A DNA stretch of 64,000 bases from Madurella fahalii (lineage: Eukaryota > Ascomycota > Sordariomycetes > Sordariales). Positions 36,501 through 49,000 of this stretch are shown piece by piece. The notes beneath the pieces were generated by a model. It was not told where the DNA came from, made no database searches, and worked only from the letters and a program-made list of their open reading frames with translations. The position numbers and the translations under genes were made by a program. How positions within the stretch are numbered: position 1 is the stretch's first letter; each line of letters begins with the position of its first letter. The DNA is taken from positions 5,208,001-5,272,000 of the forward strand of contig CM056874.1 in assembly GCA_029876055.1 (NCBI GenBank), written 5' to 3'.

Positions 36501-37752
36501 GCGCAGGCCGAGAGGCAGCGGATGGAGGCGCTCATGAGCCAGCTAAAACGTCTCAACAAAGGACAGATCATGGACGACCAGACGGCGGCAAAGTACGTCG
36601 AGGAGCATCGTCTCGAAGAGTTAGCCAGGGTAGAGGAGCACAGGAAACAGATCCTGGTCGAGCGCTCGGCTATGGGCCGCGTGCTGGAGGCCTCGAACGA
36701 GGTGGACCGCTCGCTTGCCTGGCTCTCTTCGACGGCCACCAACTTTACCATGAGATGGCAGCAAGGCCACTTTGTCGGCGGCGGCACGTTTGGCAACGTG
36801 TACGCGGCCATGAACCTCGACACGGGTCAGCTAATGGCCGTCAAAGAGATCCGCCTGCAGGATCCGAAGCTGATCCCCAACATCGCCGGCCAGATCAGGG
36901 ACGAGATGCGCGTCTTGGAGACGGTAGACCACCCCAACGTCGTGTCTTACTACGGTATCGAGGTGCATCGAGACCGTGTCTACATGTTTATGGAGTTTTG
37001 CTCCGGCGGCTCGCTCGCCAACCTCTTAGAGCATGGCCGCATCGAGGACGAGCAGGTCATCATGGTCTACGCTCTGCAGCTACTCGAAGGTCTAGCCTAT
37101 CTCCACGAGCTAAAGATTGCTCATCGCGATATCAAACCCGAGAGTAAGTCTTTCGCAACTATAGTTTCATAAGTGACCAGAACACGCTAACAACACTCAA
37201 TTAGATATCCTTCTCGACCACAACGGAATCATCAAGTATGTCGACTTTGGTGCCGCCAAACTTATCGCGCGGCAGGGCCGGACGCTCGTGCAGGATATCA
37301 CGAGCACCAAGCCCAACAAATCGATGACGGGAACGCCCATGTACATGTCGCCAGAGGTGATCAAGGGAGAGAACCCGGGTCATTTCGGGGCGGTCGACAT
37401 TTGGTCGTTGGGCTGCGTCATCCTCGAGATGGCCACCGGGAGACGGCCGTGGGCGAACCTCGACAACGAGTGGGCCATCATGTACAACATTGCGCAGGGC
37501 AACCCGCCGCAGCTGCCGTCGCCGGACCAGCTCAGCCCGCAGGGCATCGACTTCCTCAAGCGCTGCTTTGTGCGCGACTCGAAGAAGCGCGACACGGCTG
37601 TTGAGCTGCTGCAACACGAGTGGATCATGACGATTAGGAACCGCGTCGTTGAACCGGCCACGCCGAGTAGTGATGCGAGCGGCTCGAGCAGCACGCCGAA
37701 CGCGGGCACTTCATCGATGAGGGCTACCCTGGGTAGTGATGGATTTTACTGA
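33582..37752 (+). CDS. os-4: HOG-pathway MAP kinase kinase kinase SSK2/SSK22/OS-4
   Basis: This Ser/Thr kinase phosphorylates the MAPKK of the osmotic-stress (HOG) cascade downstream of the two-component phosphorelay. Two exons, 33582-37143 and 37205-37752, give 1369 residues; the intron (GTAAGT to AATTAG) splits the Asn codon right after HRDIKPE. The long N-terminal half is the regulatory region shared by SSK2/OS-4 proteins; a poly-Gly run lies near nt 34008-34032. The kinase domain starts about residue 1058: GGGTFGNVY (Gly loop ~1066), AVKE (Lys ~1088), the catalytic HRDIKPE-NILL (~1181), VDFGAAK (Asp ~1201), GTPMYMSPEV and DIWSLGCVILEM. It ends with HEWI and a short Ser-rich tail. All catalytic residues are present, so it should be active. 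The start ATG follows AGGA and precedes uninterrupted sequence. Confidence 0.96.
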
Positions 37753-39809
37753 GTGGGGAAAAGGGGGAGGGTGATGTTTGAGTCTGCCTTGATCTCTCCG
37801 TTTTTTTCCACGACTGCTTTAATTTCTCCAGCCTGTTACAGATGACAAGCACAGGGGCGATATCCTGTAGCCCGTCGGCTACTTACTCTGTCTTTTACTG
37901 TGTATCTTTGTGGGACGGAAGTCCTCGTGACCTCAGATTGCTCTCGGTCGGAATGAATGGCTCGGGGGCCGCTTCAACGGGTGGGAGGCGCCAGCATTAG
38001 CGGACGAGCGTTTGGGAGTTAACCAACTGTATGGCGGGTCGGGTGATTCCTGATGGGAATCCTTCTTCTACTTGTTTGCGGGATCTGGGGCATGGAAACG
38101 CGTATTTAATGGAGCGGCTCTCGATATTTCTTTGGGTGATTTCAGGGTTTACCAACGTCGATGGAGGTCTTGTCCGGCGCCCGAGCGGGCCAGGTTAATA
38201 GGGCAGTGCGAAGGTTCCTATATACATTAACTAATGAATTGAGCGTGATATCCTCTTTTCACCGGGCGCGTTGTGCGGCAGAGGGAGGGTGAGTCTCGGA
38301 CTGCAGACATACGCTATAGCACTCACCACCCATACCTCCCCGTTCATCTGTATCTCGAGTCGGCAGAAAGGTACCAAACCTCCGGATAGGTTTCTGAGGT
38401 TTCCAGCCGGTCAGTTTGTCCAAGCACGGCACTGCAGCCTCTCGCGGGGCCGAGGACCTGTGACTTTGGTACCGGCAGTATCAAATAGATTAGCACTCCC
38501 CCCTCCGCTTTGCCTGCGTTGTGACATCCCATTCCAGCCCACGTATTTACCCGGATTCCACATGCTCCTCCCAGAATCCATGGGAATGGAAATGGGGACG
38601 GGACGGGACGAACCGCACCCAGTGAATAAATGCCAGTACTTAACCGGCCGCCACCTGGATCCCCGTGGCTTGCCTTGCATCTTGGTGTTGCAGGATCGCG
38701 TGGCAAAGTACGGGATCGACGTGGGCTACTAGGACGCCAGTAACCCCCTCCCTCTTTGTGGCCATAACCTGCAAGGGAGAAAGCTTCCATCATATATGCA
38801 AGAATATTCTGCCATTTGACGTGCGGAGCATGATCTTGACTCGGCGAGTGCGACAAGTGCCACCCCACGCAAGGCCATCATTCCAATATAACTGGGGAAC
38901 ACAACCTACACAGGCGCTACAGCATATTTATTTACAGGAAGGAGCGGGGAAGTCGGCACACGTATACTATCATTTTTGCTTTCCTATACATGAGCTTGAT
39001 AGAGTGCCATATATATATAGCCCAACCTGATTTCTCGTCGCCAACACTACCTACCCGGTAGTAGTTGTGGCGGTACCCTTACCCAGCCATTTGCACATAC
39101 ATATGTCAGAAATAAATCCCTTTCCTGTGCGAGCGTGTCCGTTGGGGTAGACATCCCCCACCAAAAAGTACCTTGTCCATACCGGAAAAAGCCACCCATC
39201 CGCCCAAACAGCATAGTTTCCTCCCTCCCCCGCCCACGCGATGCGTAACACCAAGAAGTCCTTCGTTTGTTTTGACGCCCGTAACAAAGCCCTCAGCTTC
39301 TCCGCCTCCCTCGACGCCAGAAAACGTAGGTTGTAAGGAAGGAGACGAGATGAGGGGTTGGAAAGGTGCGAAGACACCAGGAGTCGGCTGTCTTGTTTAT
39401 TTTGCCCCACCCCTCACTCTCTCTTTTTCTCTCTCCACTCTCCTATCCCTACAGAGGGGTATCCAGAACGAAAAGGAAAAAAGAGGGAAGAAAAAGAGAA
39501 GAAAAAAAAAGAAAAAAAAAAAACGAGCCGCGAATCCCCACTTTTACCCCATTTATCATTACATTAGAAAGACGAAAGGCGCTCGCTCGGTCTTTTCTTG
39601 TAGTGGCAGTGGTTTTGGTTGGTGTTGTTGATTTGTTTCGGTTCATCAGCCACGTGTATAAGCTGCAAGAAAAGAAGACCCTCCAGATCCCGGACAGTAT
39701 ATATATCAAAGGAAACAAGAACGAAAGATGGTGTTCCAGTTCCGATGTGTCCACCCCCAAAATATATGGATCCGAGATTTTGTTTTGTCGCCCGGGATGG
39801 GGGGGGGGG

Positions 39810-39862
<53 letters not shown>

Positions 39863-40002
39863 AAAAACAATGGAAAAAGTTGTTAGTACAAAGCAAATCC
39901 CTTGGTACTTGGGATGCCAAAATATAAGCCGAGGCCTCCGGGAGGTATCGACGTCAAATGCCTCAGAAAACGTACAAAGTGTCGCCAGTTGCTGGTCCCC
40001 CT
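37753..40002. other. Convergent intergenic region with AG microsatellite
   Basis: It lies between the os-4 stop and the homeobox gene stop. A purine-rich A/G tract (about 39470-39530) and the G14(AG)23 microsatellite are the only clear structures. No frame resembles a known protein. Most of the region is likely 3' UTR and spacer. Confidence 0.6.
39799..39858. repeat. G14 followed by (AG)23 microsatellite
   Basis: Fourteen G (39799-39812) run directly into 23 perfect AG units (39813-39858). It lies about 145 bp beyond the homeobox gene stop, so the mRNA of that gene, if it reaches here, would carry a CU repeat followed by a C run in its 3' UTR. Confidence 0.95.
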
Positions 40003-42019
40003 TCATGGCTTGTCGGTGAAGTCTTGGGGAGTAATGTTCTGCGCAAACTGGAATTGCTTAGACCTCGGGGGCGCGACGGGCGAGGACCGGGTGGACGACT
40101 CGGCCTGATACGACGAGTCGGGGAAGTGGTACTCGGTGTGCGCTCCCAGGCTGGTGCCAAAGAAGCCGTTGTACGCCGGCCCCAGAGTCGGAGGGAACGA
40201 GGGCGTCACCGGCTGGCTGGCTATGTAGCCCGGCAGCTGGGGCGCCATCGAGAACTCGAGCTCGGATCCGCCGTGGCTGCAGAGGCTGGGCGTCGGCAGT
40301 GGCTCGTCTTGCGGCACGAAATTCCACGTGTGGTCCATCGAGCCGGGGAAGTAGGGCTCGTGGAAGCCCATCGGGACACCTGGCGTGCCCGGCGGCGTCG
40401 TCTTGATGCTCGGCTCCGTCTTGTACGTGGGCAGCCCACCCATGGCTCCTAAAGAACCGAATGGGTAGCCTTGCTCCTCGTCCGAGACGTTCGCAATCAC
40501 TGTGCTCTCCCCAGAGCATTGGCCGTCCGAGCTGATCGGGGACATGGCGCTGTTTAGAGACGCCATCATCGCGGCCTGGCCGGTAGTAGTGGTGCCCTGG
40601 AGACTTTGGAGGAGCGCCTCCTTGGTCCTATCCGTGGCGAAGGGCGACCGCGGCCCCGGCGGCCCCATGAAGGTCTTTTGTACTCGCCCGCAGAGGCTCC
40701 CCGTTGCCGACGAAATTCTCCTCATCGGGCTCGCCGTGTCTGTCCTCCTTTGCGCGTCGATACCTGTCTTGGGCCCCGGGCCAACCCTGAGGGATGAAGG
40801 TCCGAGCGGCGCCGGCCGGCGCATCTTTCGACGGCCGGCGATATCGGCGGGCGGAGGAGGGGACTTGAAGCGTAAGTCGGACACGGTCGAGGGGGACTCG
40901 GGCATCGAGGTGGGTGAAACGGCGTCCGAGTGTGCCAGGCTCTCGTCTGATGTGTAATGCCTGAGCGGGTGGTGGCGTCCGCTGTGGCTCGGCGCGCTCG
41001 TGGCCACCATCTCTGGTGGGAACTGCGAGACGGACGGGGTGACGAAGTAGTCCTGCTCAGAAAACGGACTGAATGCGGCTGCATCGCCCATGCCCATACC
41101 GCCGTGCGCCTGGAGGGATTCAAAGTCCGGGCCTTGGAGACCATCCAGCATCGTCCCGTCTGCTGGTCTATACGCAAAGGCTGTCGGATGTGGAAACTCG
41201 GCTTGCGTCTCAGCCGGACCGAACGAGCCCGAGATGGGTGCTGGCGATGCTAGCTCGGTTATGCCTTGTGGGTGATGGGCTGGCGAAGCTGAAGATTCGT
41301 ACTTGATACGAACGAAACCATCGCAATCAGAACCATCTGGGGTCTCCCTGGCTTGCGCCGACATCTCAGCCGGAGCAGTCGGATTGACGGGTTCGCGGCG
41401 GGATGCCGCATCGTCGCTATCGCCTGCATCCTCGTCATCCCCAAAGGTGGCAGTGGACGGGGCCAATGGTTGGTGCTGGTTGCTTAAGCCGTAGAACTCG
41501 CTCACTACGCCTTGGTCCTGCTCGTCGCTTGATTTGGCCTCGGACGCCGCCCTTTCCCTCGCCTGCTGCGCCTCGAACTCGGCCGTCTTCCTCATCTGCT
41601 TCTCCTTTGCGCGGCGGTTCTGAAACCAGTTCTATCACACCGTGTCAGCTCGGTACCTTTGCCATGGGGCTCGTCTCCTGTGGAAAACCAACGTTTATCC
41701 GGGGTACCTCGACGCCCATCTGCTCGGCCAATTCCCGCTTGGTGCTGCTACTTGGCTTCGGGTTCTTTGCGAATTCGCGCTCCAGCAGTTCCACTTCGTC
41801 CTTTGCTAATCTCGGCTTGGGCTCTGTTGGCTTGGAGAGGTGCATGTTTCCCTGACCCATCAGCGCCGCCGTCCTCTGTTGATGTTGGTAGTACGCCATT
41901 AGCTGATTCCAGTACGGGTGCTGCGGCCCTTGCGACTGCGGTTGCTGCTGGTGGCCGTAGGGATGCATGGCCAGGCCGGCATAGCGCTGGCGGTAGTGAT
42001 CCATATAGTCCATGTCCAT
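40003..42019 (-). CDS. Homeobox transcription factor
   Basis: This is a nuclear DNA-binding regulator with an N-terminal homeodomain. Two exons, 42019-41693 and 41631-40003, give 651 residues. The homeodomain spans ~66-122: EPKPRLAKDEVELLEREFAK, NPKPSSSTKRELAEQM, then GVEVPRIN-NWFQNRRAKEK. The 61-nt intron (GTTGGT to GATAG) separates RIN from NWFQ within the recognition helix, phase 0. The rest is Ser/Pro/Thr-rich and disordered, with patches such as GFVRIKYESS, TSDESLAHSDAVSPTSMPESPSTVSDLRFKSPPP and SIKTTPPGTPG. The closest named relatives I know are ascomycete Hox2/Htf1-type conidiation regulators and Pah1, but I cannot tell orthology apart from domain similarity. Possible upstream non-coding or alternative exons are not excluded, since an in-frame SSSPEKADI precedes the ATG after a CACAG. 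Confidence 0.9.
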
Positions 42020-42339
42020 GATGTCCGCCTTCTCCGGCGAACTACTGTGTGAAGGAGGCGTCCTGGAGAGAATTTACAAGACGGCGTCTCTGCGATATCT
42101 TTGGGGGGGGTTCGATTGGCAGTTGGCGGACAACCAAAAGAGTGACTCGGGGTTAGATGGACGAGGTGACAGCAGCCGCGTGGGAGATATGGGAGGGGGA
42201 AGAGGAAGCGGAAGTCAAAGAACGTGTGGGCCCGATCAGGATCCCAGAGCCACGAAACTAGGATGGTGTGGCACCTGGCCGAGGAAGTTAACCAGTTTAA
42301 GTCTGGGCGACGGGCCGGTGGAGGAGGGGCGAGGGAGAG

Positions 42340-42400
42340 GGTCCAGAGAGGGTCCAGAGAGGGTCCAGAGAGGGCGAGAGTGGGCGAGAGTGGGCGAGGC
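42340..42400. repeat. 11-bp and 10-bp tandem repeats
   Basis: Three copies of GGTCCAGAGAG (42340-42372) are followed by two copies of GGCGAGAGTG (42373-42392) and a partial third. Confidence 0.9.
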
Positions 42401-42986
42401 TCGCGCACGATGAAAACAGGGTTCTTGCCGTTCGGTTTCTCTCACATCGGCTCATCTGCTGAGGACTTTGGGGGCCTGCAGAGCAGCAGCATTGCAGTCT
42501 CAAATCACGACAGGGCAAGACAAGCGAAGGGGTAGGTTGGAAGGGGGGAAGGGGGGGGGGTGTTCGGGACAGGGGGCAGTTGGTGTTGTACTACAGACAC
42601 TGGCCGCTTCACAACATCACTTCATCGTCGTGTTCGATGCCGCGTCAAGACGACGACGGGACGGCCTGTGGGCAGGGGGATGCCACAGGTGGGCGAACGA
42701 TCCTCAACAGGGACAAGGGTTGGTGTCCTGCCACCAGGGTATGTACCTCCGGGTACGGAGCGCTGCACTGTGAAAGGTCAGGTACCCTAGGGAGCTAAAG
42801 CTGCTGGGGCGACCAGCTCCCCGGGGCTGGTTTTTTATTGCTGTGGAACCAGCACAGAACACTTGCAGGCGAGCGAGCGGGACCGTCTTGGGACAGGAAA
42901 CCCCACCCTGTCTGCCTGGCTTGCTGGCTTGCCGAGCTCCCCGTCTGGACGTTGGGCCAGGGTACATGAGAGCAGAGATGCAGCAG

Positions 42987-43060
42987 CACACACAAACAGA
43001 CGCACACCCACACACACACCCACAAGCACACGCACACGGCACACGCACACAAAGACACAC
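42987..43060. repeat. CA-rich imperfect microsatellite
   Basis: ACACAC units interrupted by AG, GC and CC. It creates a Cys/Val-rich open frame on the minus strand that should not be taken for a gene. Confidence 0.85.
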
Positions 43061-46000
43061 ACTATGTACGTACTGCGGACATTCATACGCGGCTGTACAT
43101 GCCCCGGGCCCCCGGTCAGCGGGGCAGCCGTGTCTTCCCACAGCGGCTTTCAGCACAGCGCGCCTTGGAGCTTGAGCTGAACGAGCGGCAATAGTATACA
43201 TGTGCATGGCAAAGCGTGGCCATTGCATCGGGTGCATCGCGAGGACTGCAACACCCCGAAAGTTCCCACGTCGTTGCTGAGCAAGAGGCAGCCTGGCGGG
43301 GTCGCCGCGTTGCGAGAAGACGACGAGCCCGCAAGCCGACATCTTGCCTCGGGTCAGGCCCAGAATCCCGCCTGGAAGGTCAAGACGGGAGACAGAATGA
43401 GGACGGAACCCGACAGGCAATGGCGCAGGGCAATCCCTTGAACAAGAACAAGGCCTGAAACAGCTGTTCAATGCCAAGGCGCGACGAGGAAAAGACGTTT
43501 CTCCGCCTTTCACACTTGCTGCGTCGCCCAACGAGCGGTTGTAGATTGCCACGGAGACTTTTCCTGTCCGCGATGCCGGCAGGCTACCTAGAAGGTGTCA
43601 GCCAAGGGCCCTCTGCGCTGCCCAATTGGATGAGGCTGGCTCAGCCATCTGGCACGCCTGCCATCCTGTCCGTTGCCCACTGTGCCCGCACAGTTAGCAC
43701 AATTTTGCGTGGGGTCCGGGCGCCAGGTCCCTGCCGTCCCTGGCATGTGGGCACCCGCGCTGGGGCAAGGCGAGTGGTCGGGTCGCTGCAACCCGATGAC
43801 CTCGGCGCGCCGACTGCAGGCGAAAGAGTTGGAACGTGCCTCTCCCTCGCCTCGTCTACCGGCCAAAACGCCTCGAGCAAACAACGAGTTGCAGAGAAAC
43901 CAGAACGCCAAACCCAAGAACACGCAATTGATGGAAATAGCAGCTACACTACCAACACATTGGCAACCCGGTCCCGCGCTCTCGGGTTTGACAACCCAGC
44001 CCACAGGAGCTCGGTGGGTGCCGCCGCGGCCGCGTTGCCGGATCGCTATGTCGGACCCAGCCGCAGAGCCTTGACCGTTTCTTCCTCACAAAGCTCGGTT
44101 CCTGGCCGTGTTTCATCAAGACTTTAAAACTCGGGCTTCCCTGTCTTACACTGACTGGCTTGAAAGGTGCTGAACAGTCAAAAGCGAACAGGCCAGGGAG
44201 CGGCCCTCGATGCTTCTCGCTTTACTGCGTAGCCGACCGCCGGATACGTCTCCAAGCACAAGCTTGGGGTTCCTTGCTGTCCCGGGCTGCAATCTCAAGG
44301 CAGTGCGAATTCATCCCTGTCGGCGAGTGCTGTCCGCCTTGCCTCGCCCGCTGTTCCTGGTTGAGTGGTGAGAGATGAGCCCGGTCGTGGGAAATCATCG
44401 TGGGGAACGAACCAGGCTCTTTGGTGAGTGGGTTGTCTCCGACTGGTGAGCCCTGGTTTCCTGCTGCTTCGTTCCCTGCTTGTGGGTCAGTTCGCTTATC
44501 ACTACGCCTGATTCGTGCAAATTGGCATCTGGCCTTGACGCCCTGGCGGTCTGCAATCCAGAAGTCGTCTGATGGCACAGCGGGCTTGCCCCGCTGATGT
44601 GAGCGCCGCCGAATCATTCACCAGCATCGCGGCCGCATCCTACTGTGACCCTGGGGCTGGAGAGCAAAAACCAGAACCCGATTCCGAGGTGGCAAGCAAA
44701 CCACTCTTGTAAGCGGGCAGCAAGACTGCCCACGAGGGGGAATCACGCAAAAAAGCCTCTGCATTTTTTTTTTTCTTTGGGACGGCTTGCTTCCCCTCTC
44801 GGACAATGATATGCATGGGCCCCGCATGCCGTGATGCTCACCGACTGGCTCAGTTGTGTAGTTTGCGCGGGGCGTCGACACCGCCCCGTCCCGCAGAGAT
44901 TCTAGTGTAGAGTGGAGATTGCGTACGGACGCCCACCCATCGGCACACGGCATTCCGTTCCCGTGCCGCTGATTGAGCGACAATTTCAAGTGTCCAGCGC
45001 TCAGAGGAGACCACTGACTCGGACGGGTCTGTCTCATTTCACGCACAGGTCGCATCACGACTGGGCTTCTCGCTCCGTTTCTCACCATGCCCCTCCGCCT
45101 GCTGAGAAAGCCCCTGGATTGGCACAGCATACAGCCTCACTCCATCCAAATGCACCTAGAACATGCAGCGCTGACCCAACCGCTCACAATACATCGCCTT
45201 CGTCCTACCTTGTCAGCGAAGTTGCGAGCTGGAGGACGGCAAGAGATGCGGGTACACACACAAGAAATCACGGGGCGACGCCGCAGAGTGACACAAGATG
45301 CACATGGGAGCTGCGCTGCTATTTCTGGCACCCGTTCTTGCTTCCAACTTCGGAGAAGTGGGGTCTTTGCTCCTAGGCGAAGGTTCTGATTGGGGAACCA
45401 AACAAGCAGGGGCCATCCGTCGCAGTGGACGGGTCAGCCAGAGCAACGATGGGTGCCAGCACAGAGGTTCGCCGGGGCTGCCTGTGTGCACTATGCCAAT
45501 CTCTGATGAGCTCACTGCGAACTGGGATGGACGACATCACTGCAACACGACGGATGCACGCAACCGCCCGCTCGAACTTGGACGCCTCGACTTCGGGCCC
45601 GCACTGTCCAGAAATCGGCGAGCCAACCTCGCCGGCAGCTGCCTGCCACTGTCGGGTCAGCAAGAGTCGTTGACGGTGCCAGGCTGATTCTCGTGTCCCA
45701 CCACAAAGGGGCTGGTTTTCGTTTGCGGTCGGCATGCCTAGCTTTCTGTGGCTTGAAAGCGGCAATCTGTTTGGCTACCAAACCCAAATCCGCCCGTCCC
45801 CCCACAGCCCAAGGATTTTCTTAAGATGTACGTTAAGACGCTGTAGACGGTGACATCGTACCGTTCTGTCAATGGTGGGGTCGCAACAGCTCCCGCAGCG
45901 CAGCAACTGATTTGGGAGGAGTGGTTCGGCATTGAAGAAATGAAAAAGAACGATGTGTTAAGCCGATCGGAGTGATGAGCAGACAATGCGCACGAGAGAA

Positions 46001-49000
46001 ATGAAAAGTAAAGGCGAAGAATAAGTGAGCGGGCGTCAAGGGGCTCCAATCACCTCGGGGCAACACACTCGAGGTCATCACAGTTTTCGTGCGATCGGTT
46101 AAAGCAAGGTCGAGATCGACCTGGAACCTGAAGGTGGGTTCCCTGTTGGATAACATTGAAAAGATGTTGCTGGAGCGGGCGCGGGAGATGGACCAGTGGG
46201 TCAGTCCGGGCAAGCCTTGTTCGACTGCTGATCACTTCAGCGCCGCCCAGCATCGGTCGATCTCTGCCGATCCCGACAAACCTTATAATGGCCAGAACCA
46301 GTGCGGAGGCGTGATATCACCATCACCACCGATCGAATAAAAGGAATATTCTGCTGCGAGGAGATTAAGAAGCGAGGAAAGGTCGAAACCACTGGCTCCA
46401 GCAATGTGGGCCGCAATTATTTACGGCGCCGCGTTCCAAGGTGGTAGAAAGGCGGCAAAACAGTGACAGCGCCAGTCCCCGTGCTTGTGCTGTTGTCCCA
46501 AAGAGAGCAGTCTCTGGAGACAGACACAAAACTAAGCATGGGCCATGGTGGCCCCGCCAAGAACGATGTTACGCAGTGTGAGCATGACGAGAGCAGCAGC
46601 AAAAGATCCGGTCCCAAATCAAGCCCCAAAGTTGGAGTGAGCTGGCGACCCATCCCGGGATGTTCGGGTCCGCCCCAAGCCGTTTGGGTTGCTGAGGGAC
46701 TCGTCCGCGTTGGCGCCCTCATTGGACGGCCTACGACGCAGCCGAGCGTATCTCCCAAATACACACCAACAAAGACCGGAACGGTGGGCAGCAGCAATGG
46801 ATCAGTCTGACGGGATTCGAGCGAGCCATCCACCACGAAAGGTAGGACTATGGCACAGAGCAGCCGGGGCATATAAGCAACCGGGGATGTTTTGTTGTCT
46901 TGGTCGGTTTCACCGTCAAGCCCCGGATGACTTGCTCGTCCCTCGGGCAGGACTCGTTTGGGGGCCACGAGTCTCACACCCCACCGACACCGGCATTGGC
47001 GGGCAGCCGACGGATGCGAGGCTCGACGGCAACTGGCCGCTCACGGAAGTTCTGCCGTGGTGCGCGGGGGCCCGGGAGCTGAAGCAGAGAAAGTCCCGAC
47101 TGCGACGCTGCCATGAGTGTGCTGAAGCAGGCAATCAGCTCGGCAGGGGAACGGGTTTCTCATTCTCATCCCATGCTCGCTTTCGTGATTGTCAACAGTT
47201 GGCTACAACTGCTCGCAGCGCACGATGTGTCGCTTCGCAGCAAAGAAGCAAAAAGAATCAAGATTAGGGACTACTACTTAACGCGCTCTCAAGTCATCAC
47301 CGAGCGACGGAGCCCAATGAGCTCCAGGGCTATGCGCGTGGCCTGAAATCGCGATGGGGCACGTCCACGGGGGAGAGGGGGGGAGATTGAGATTCATTTT
47401 CTGGACCCGGCGGCCACGTGTTTCCGGAAGGGAACCTTGTCCACAGTATCCCTGGCCGGAACAGATGCATGCCTTTGTGCCGTGTATCCGCAGCGCGGGA
47501 GGTACCTGGGGATACTTGCAATCCTCCCGTCTTGTTGATCCACTAGCTACCCCTGCATTGGATCCGCACAGATCACCACCCGTGGGTGCGCTCGGTTGGT
47601 CTCTCGAGAAAGCCTTCCCCCACGGGCGTCTCGCGCACCAACCCAAGCACACATCACCGAGCAGAGAAGGGAAACCGTAAGAAATGGTTGGAATTAGCTG
47701 CCCGCGGCTTTGTGAATGGATGCCTGTTCCCCACTGTGGACTCACGGGTTTCCCTCAGGGGCGTATCACGCTGGCTTGGCCGTCGTCGGAACCGGAGAGA
47801 AGTCTGCGTGGAAAGATGATCTCGATGTGGGGGATCAATCTAAATCTTCATTTGCGCCGCTCCGCGTTCTAATTATGTTTGTTTTGAGCCGCATTGACTT
47901 ACAACTTTCTAATAGTACCAGACCCGCCATCTAGAGCATGCTAAACCTAGCGGTGCATCCCTCGAATCACCGATTATTTGCGTCTCCTCCCAGGAGAAAC
48001 AAGCACCTCCGCTGTCTCTTGTTCCTGCAGCTAACTCCGGGCAGGGACAGACCCGCGAATCTCCAACGCGGACGAAGCCCACTGCGCAGGGGCGGCTGGG
48101 GGAAAGGGCGAAAATCGGACAACGGCGGCCCCCCCTTGCAACGCCACTACGCTTGGCCCCGTGTCTAACTTGTCTTGCGCCCATCTCGCGTCGCATTCCT
48201 TTCCTGCCGACCTATTCTGAGGCTGAAAGACTGTGACTACTCCGCCTGGCATCGACACCTACTGCTAATTTGACGAGGTCTGTTTAAGGGTTGTATCACA
48301 CCCGGCGGCTTTGAGTCGAGCGAAATAGGCGCCCGTCATTGGTAATTGGCAATTGGCGTCCCAGTCGAGACCTCGATCTGCAGGAACAGATTTGCCCCAG
48401 CCTGAGCCCGACGTTACGCAGATCGCCGACCATATCCGCCCTGTCAAAAAGGGCCCGCATGCAGATAAGCGTTCAGGCACACAGTGTGCACAGCTGCCCA
48501 GCTGCCCAGCACGCCCCGCTTCTCGTCAACTGGTCACACGGGACCTGCGTTCATACGACACTGTGCGACCTTGCAGCGCCCATCTCTGGTTCCCTCATCC
48601 CTACCACGATCCGTCATCACACCGTATCCCCAAGACCGCAATATCAGCCCCAACGTCATGCAACTTCAATGTTATGTATCGCTTTGCCATTCACTGCCAT
48701 CCCAACGAAACCGAGCCAGGAGAGATGCCCAGCTGGACGGCCTAGGACGGAGGCTTATTCTCATGTCTTATCCGCGTCACCTACTGTGTGACCGCCCCAT
48801 GGGATTCCTTACGAATCACCACACCTCTCTCTACCGAACCATACCAGATGTGTCAACTTCTTACTCTCATGAAAAGATGAAGAGGTGGGCTCACCAAGAA
48901 ATCCGTCATGGCCCGACCAACCCTCATACGTTAGAGGAAACCAAACCCCGGGAAAAGGGCAACGGGAACCAACCCAGCTAGGGCATGATCTTCCCTCCCT

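Noticed and set aside
42704..43552. 282-codon minus-strand frame with Cys/Val-rich stretch
   Set aside because: It spans a CA microsatellite, lacks homology and shows no coding bias.
43471..44127. 218-codon plus-strand frame in the gene-free tract
   Set aside because: Composition is mixed with no motif, and overlapping frames of similar length exist on the other strand.
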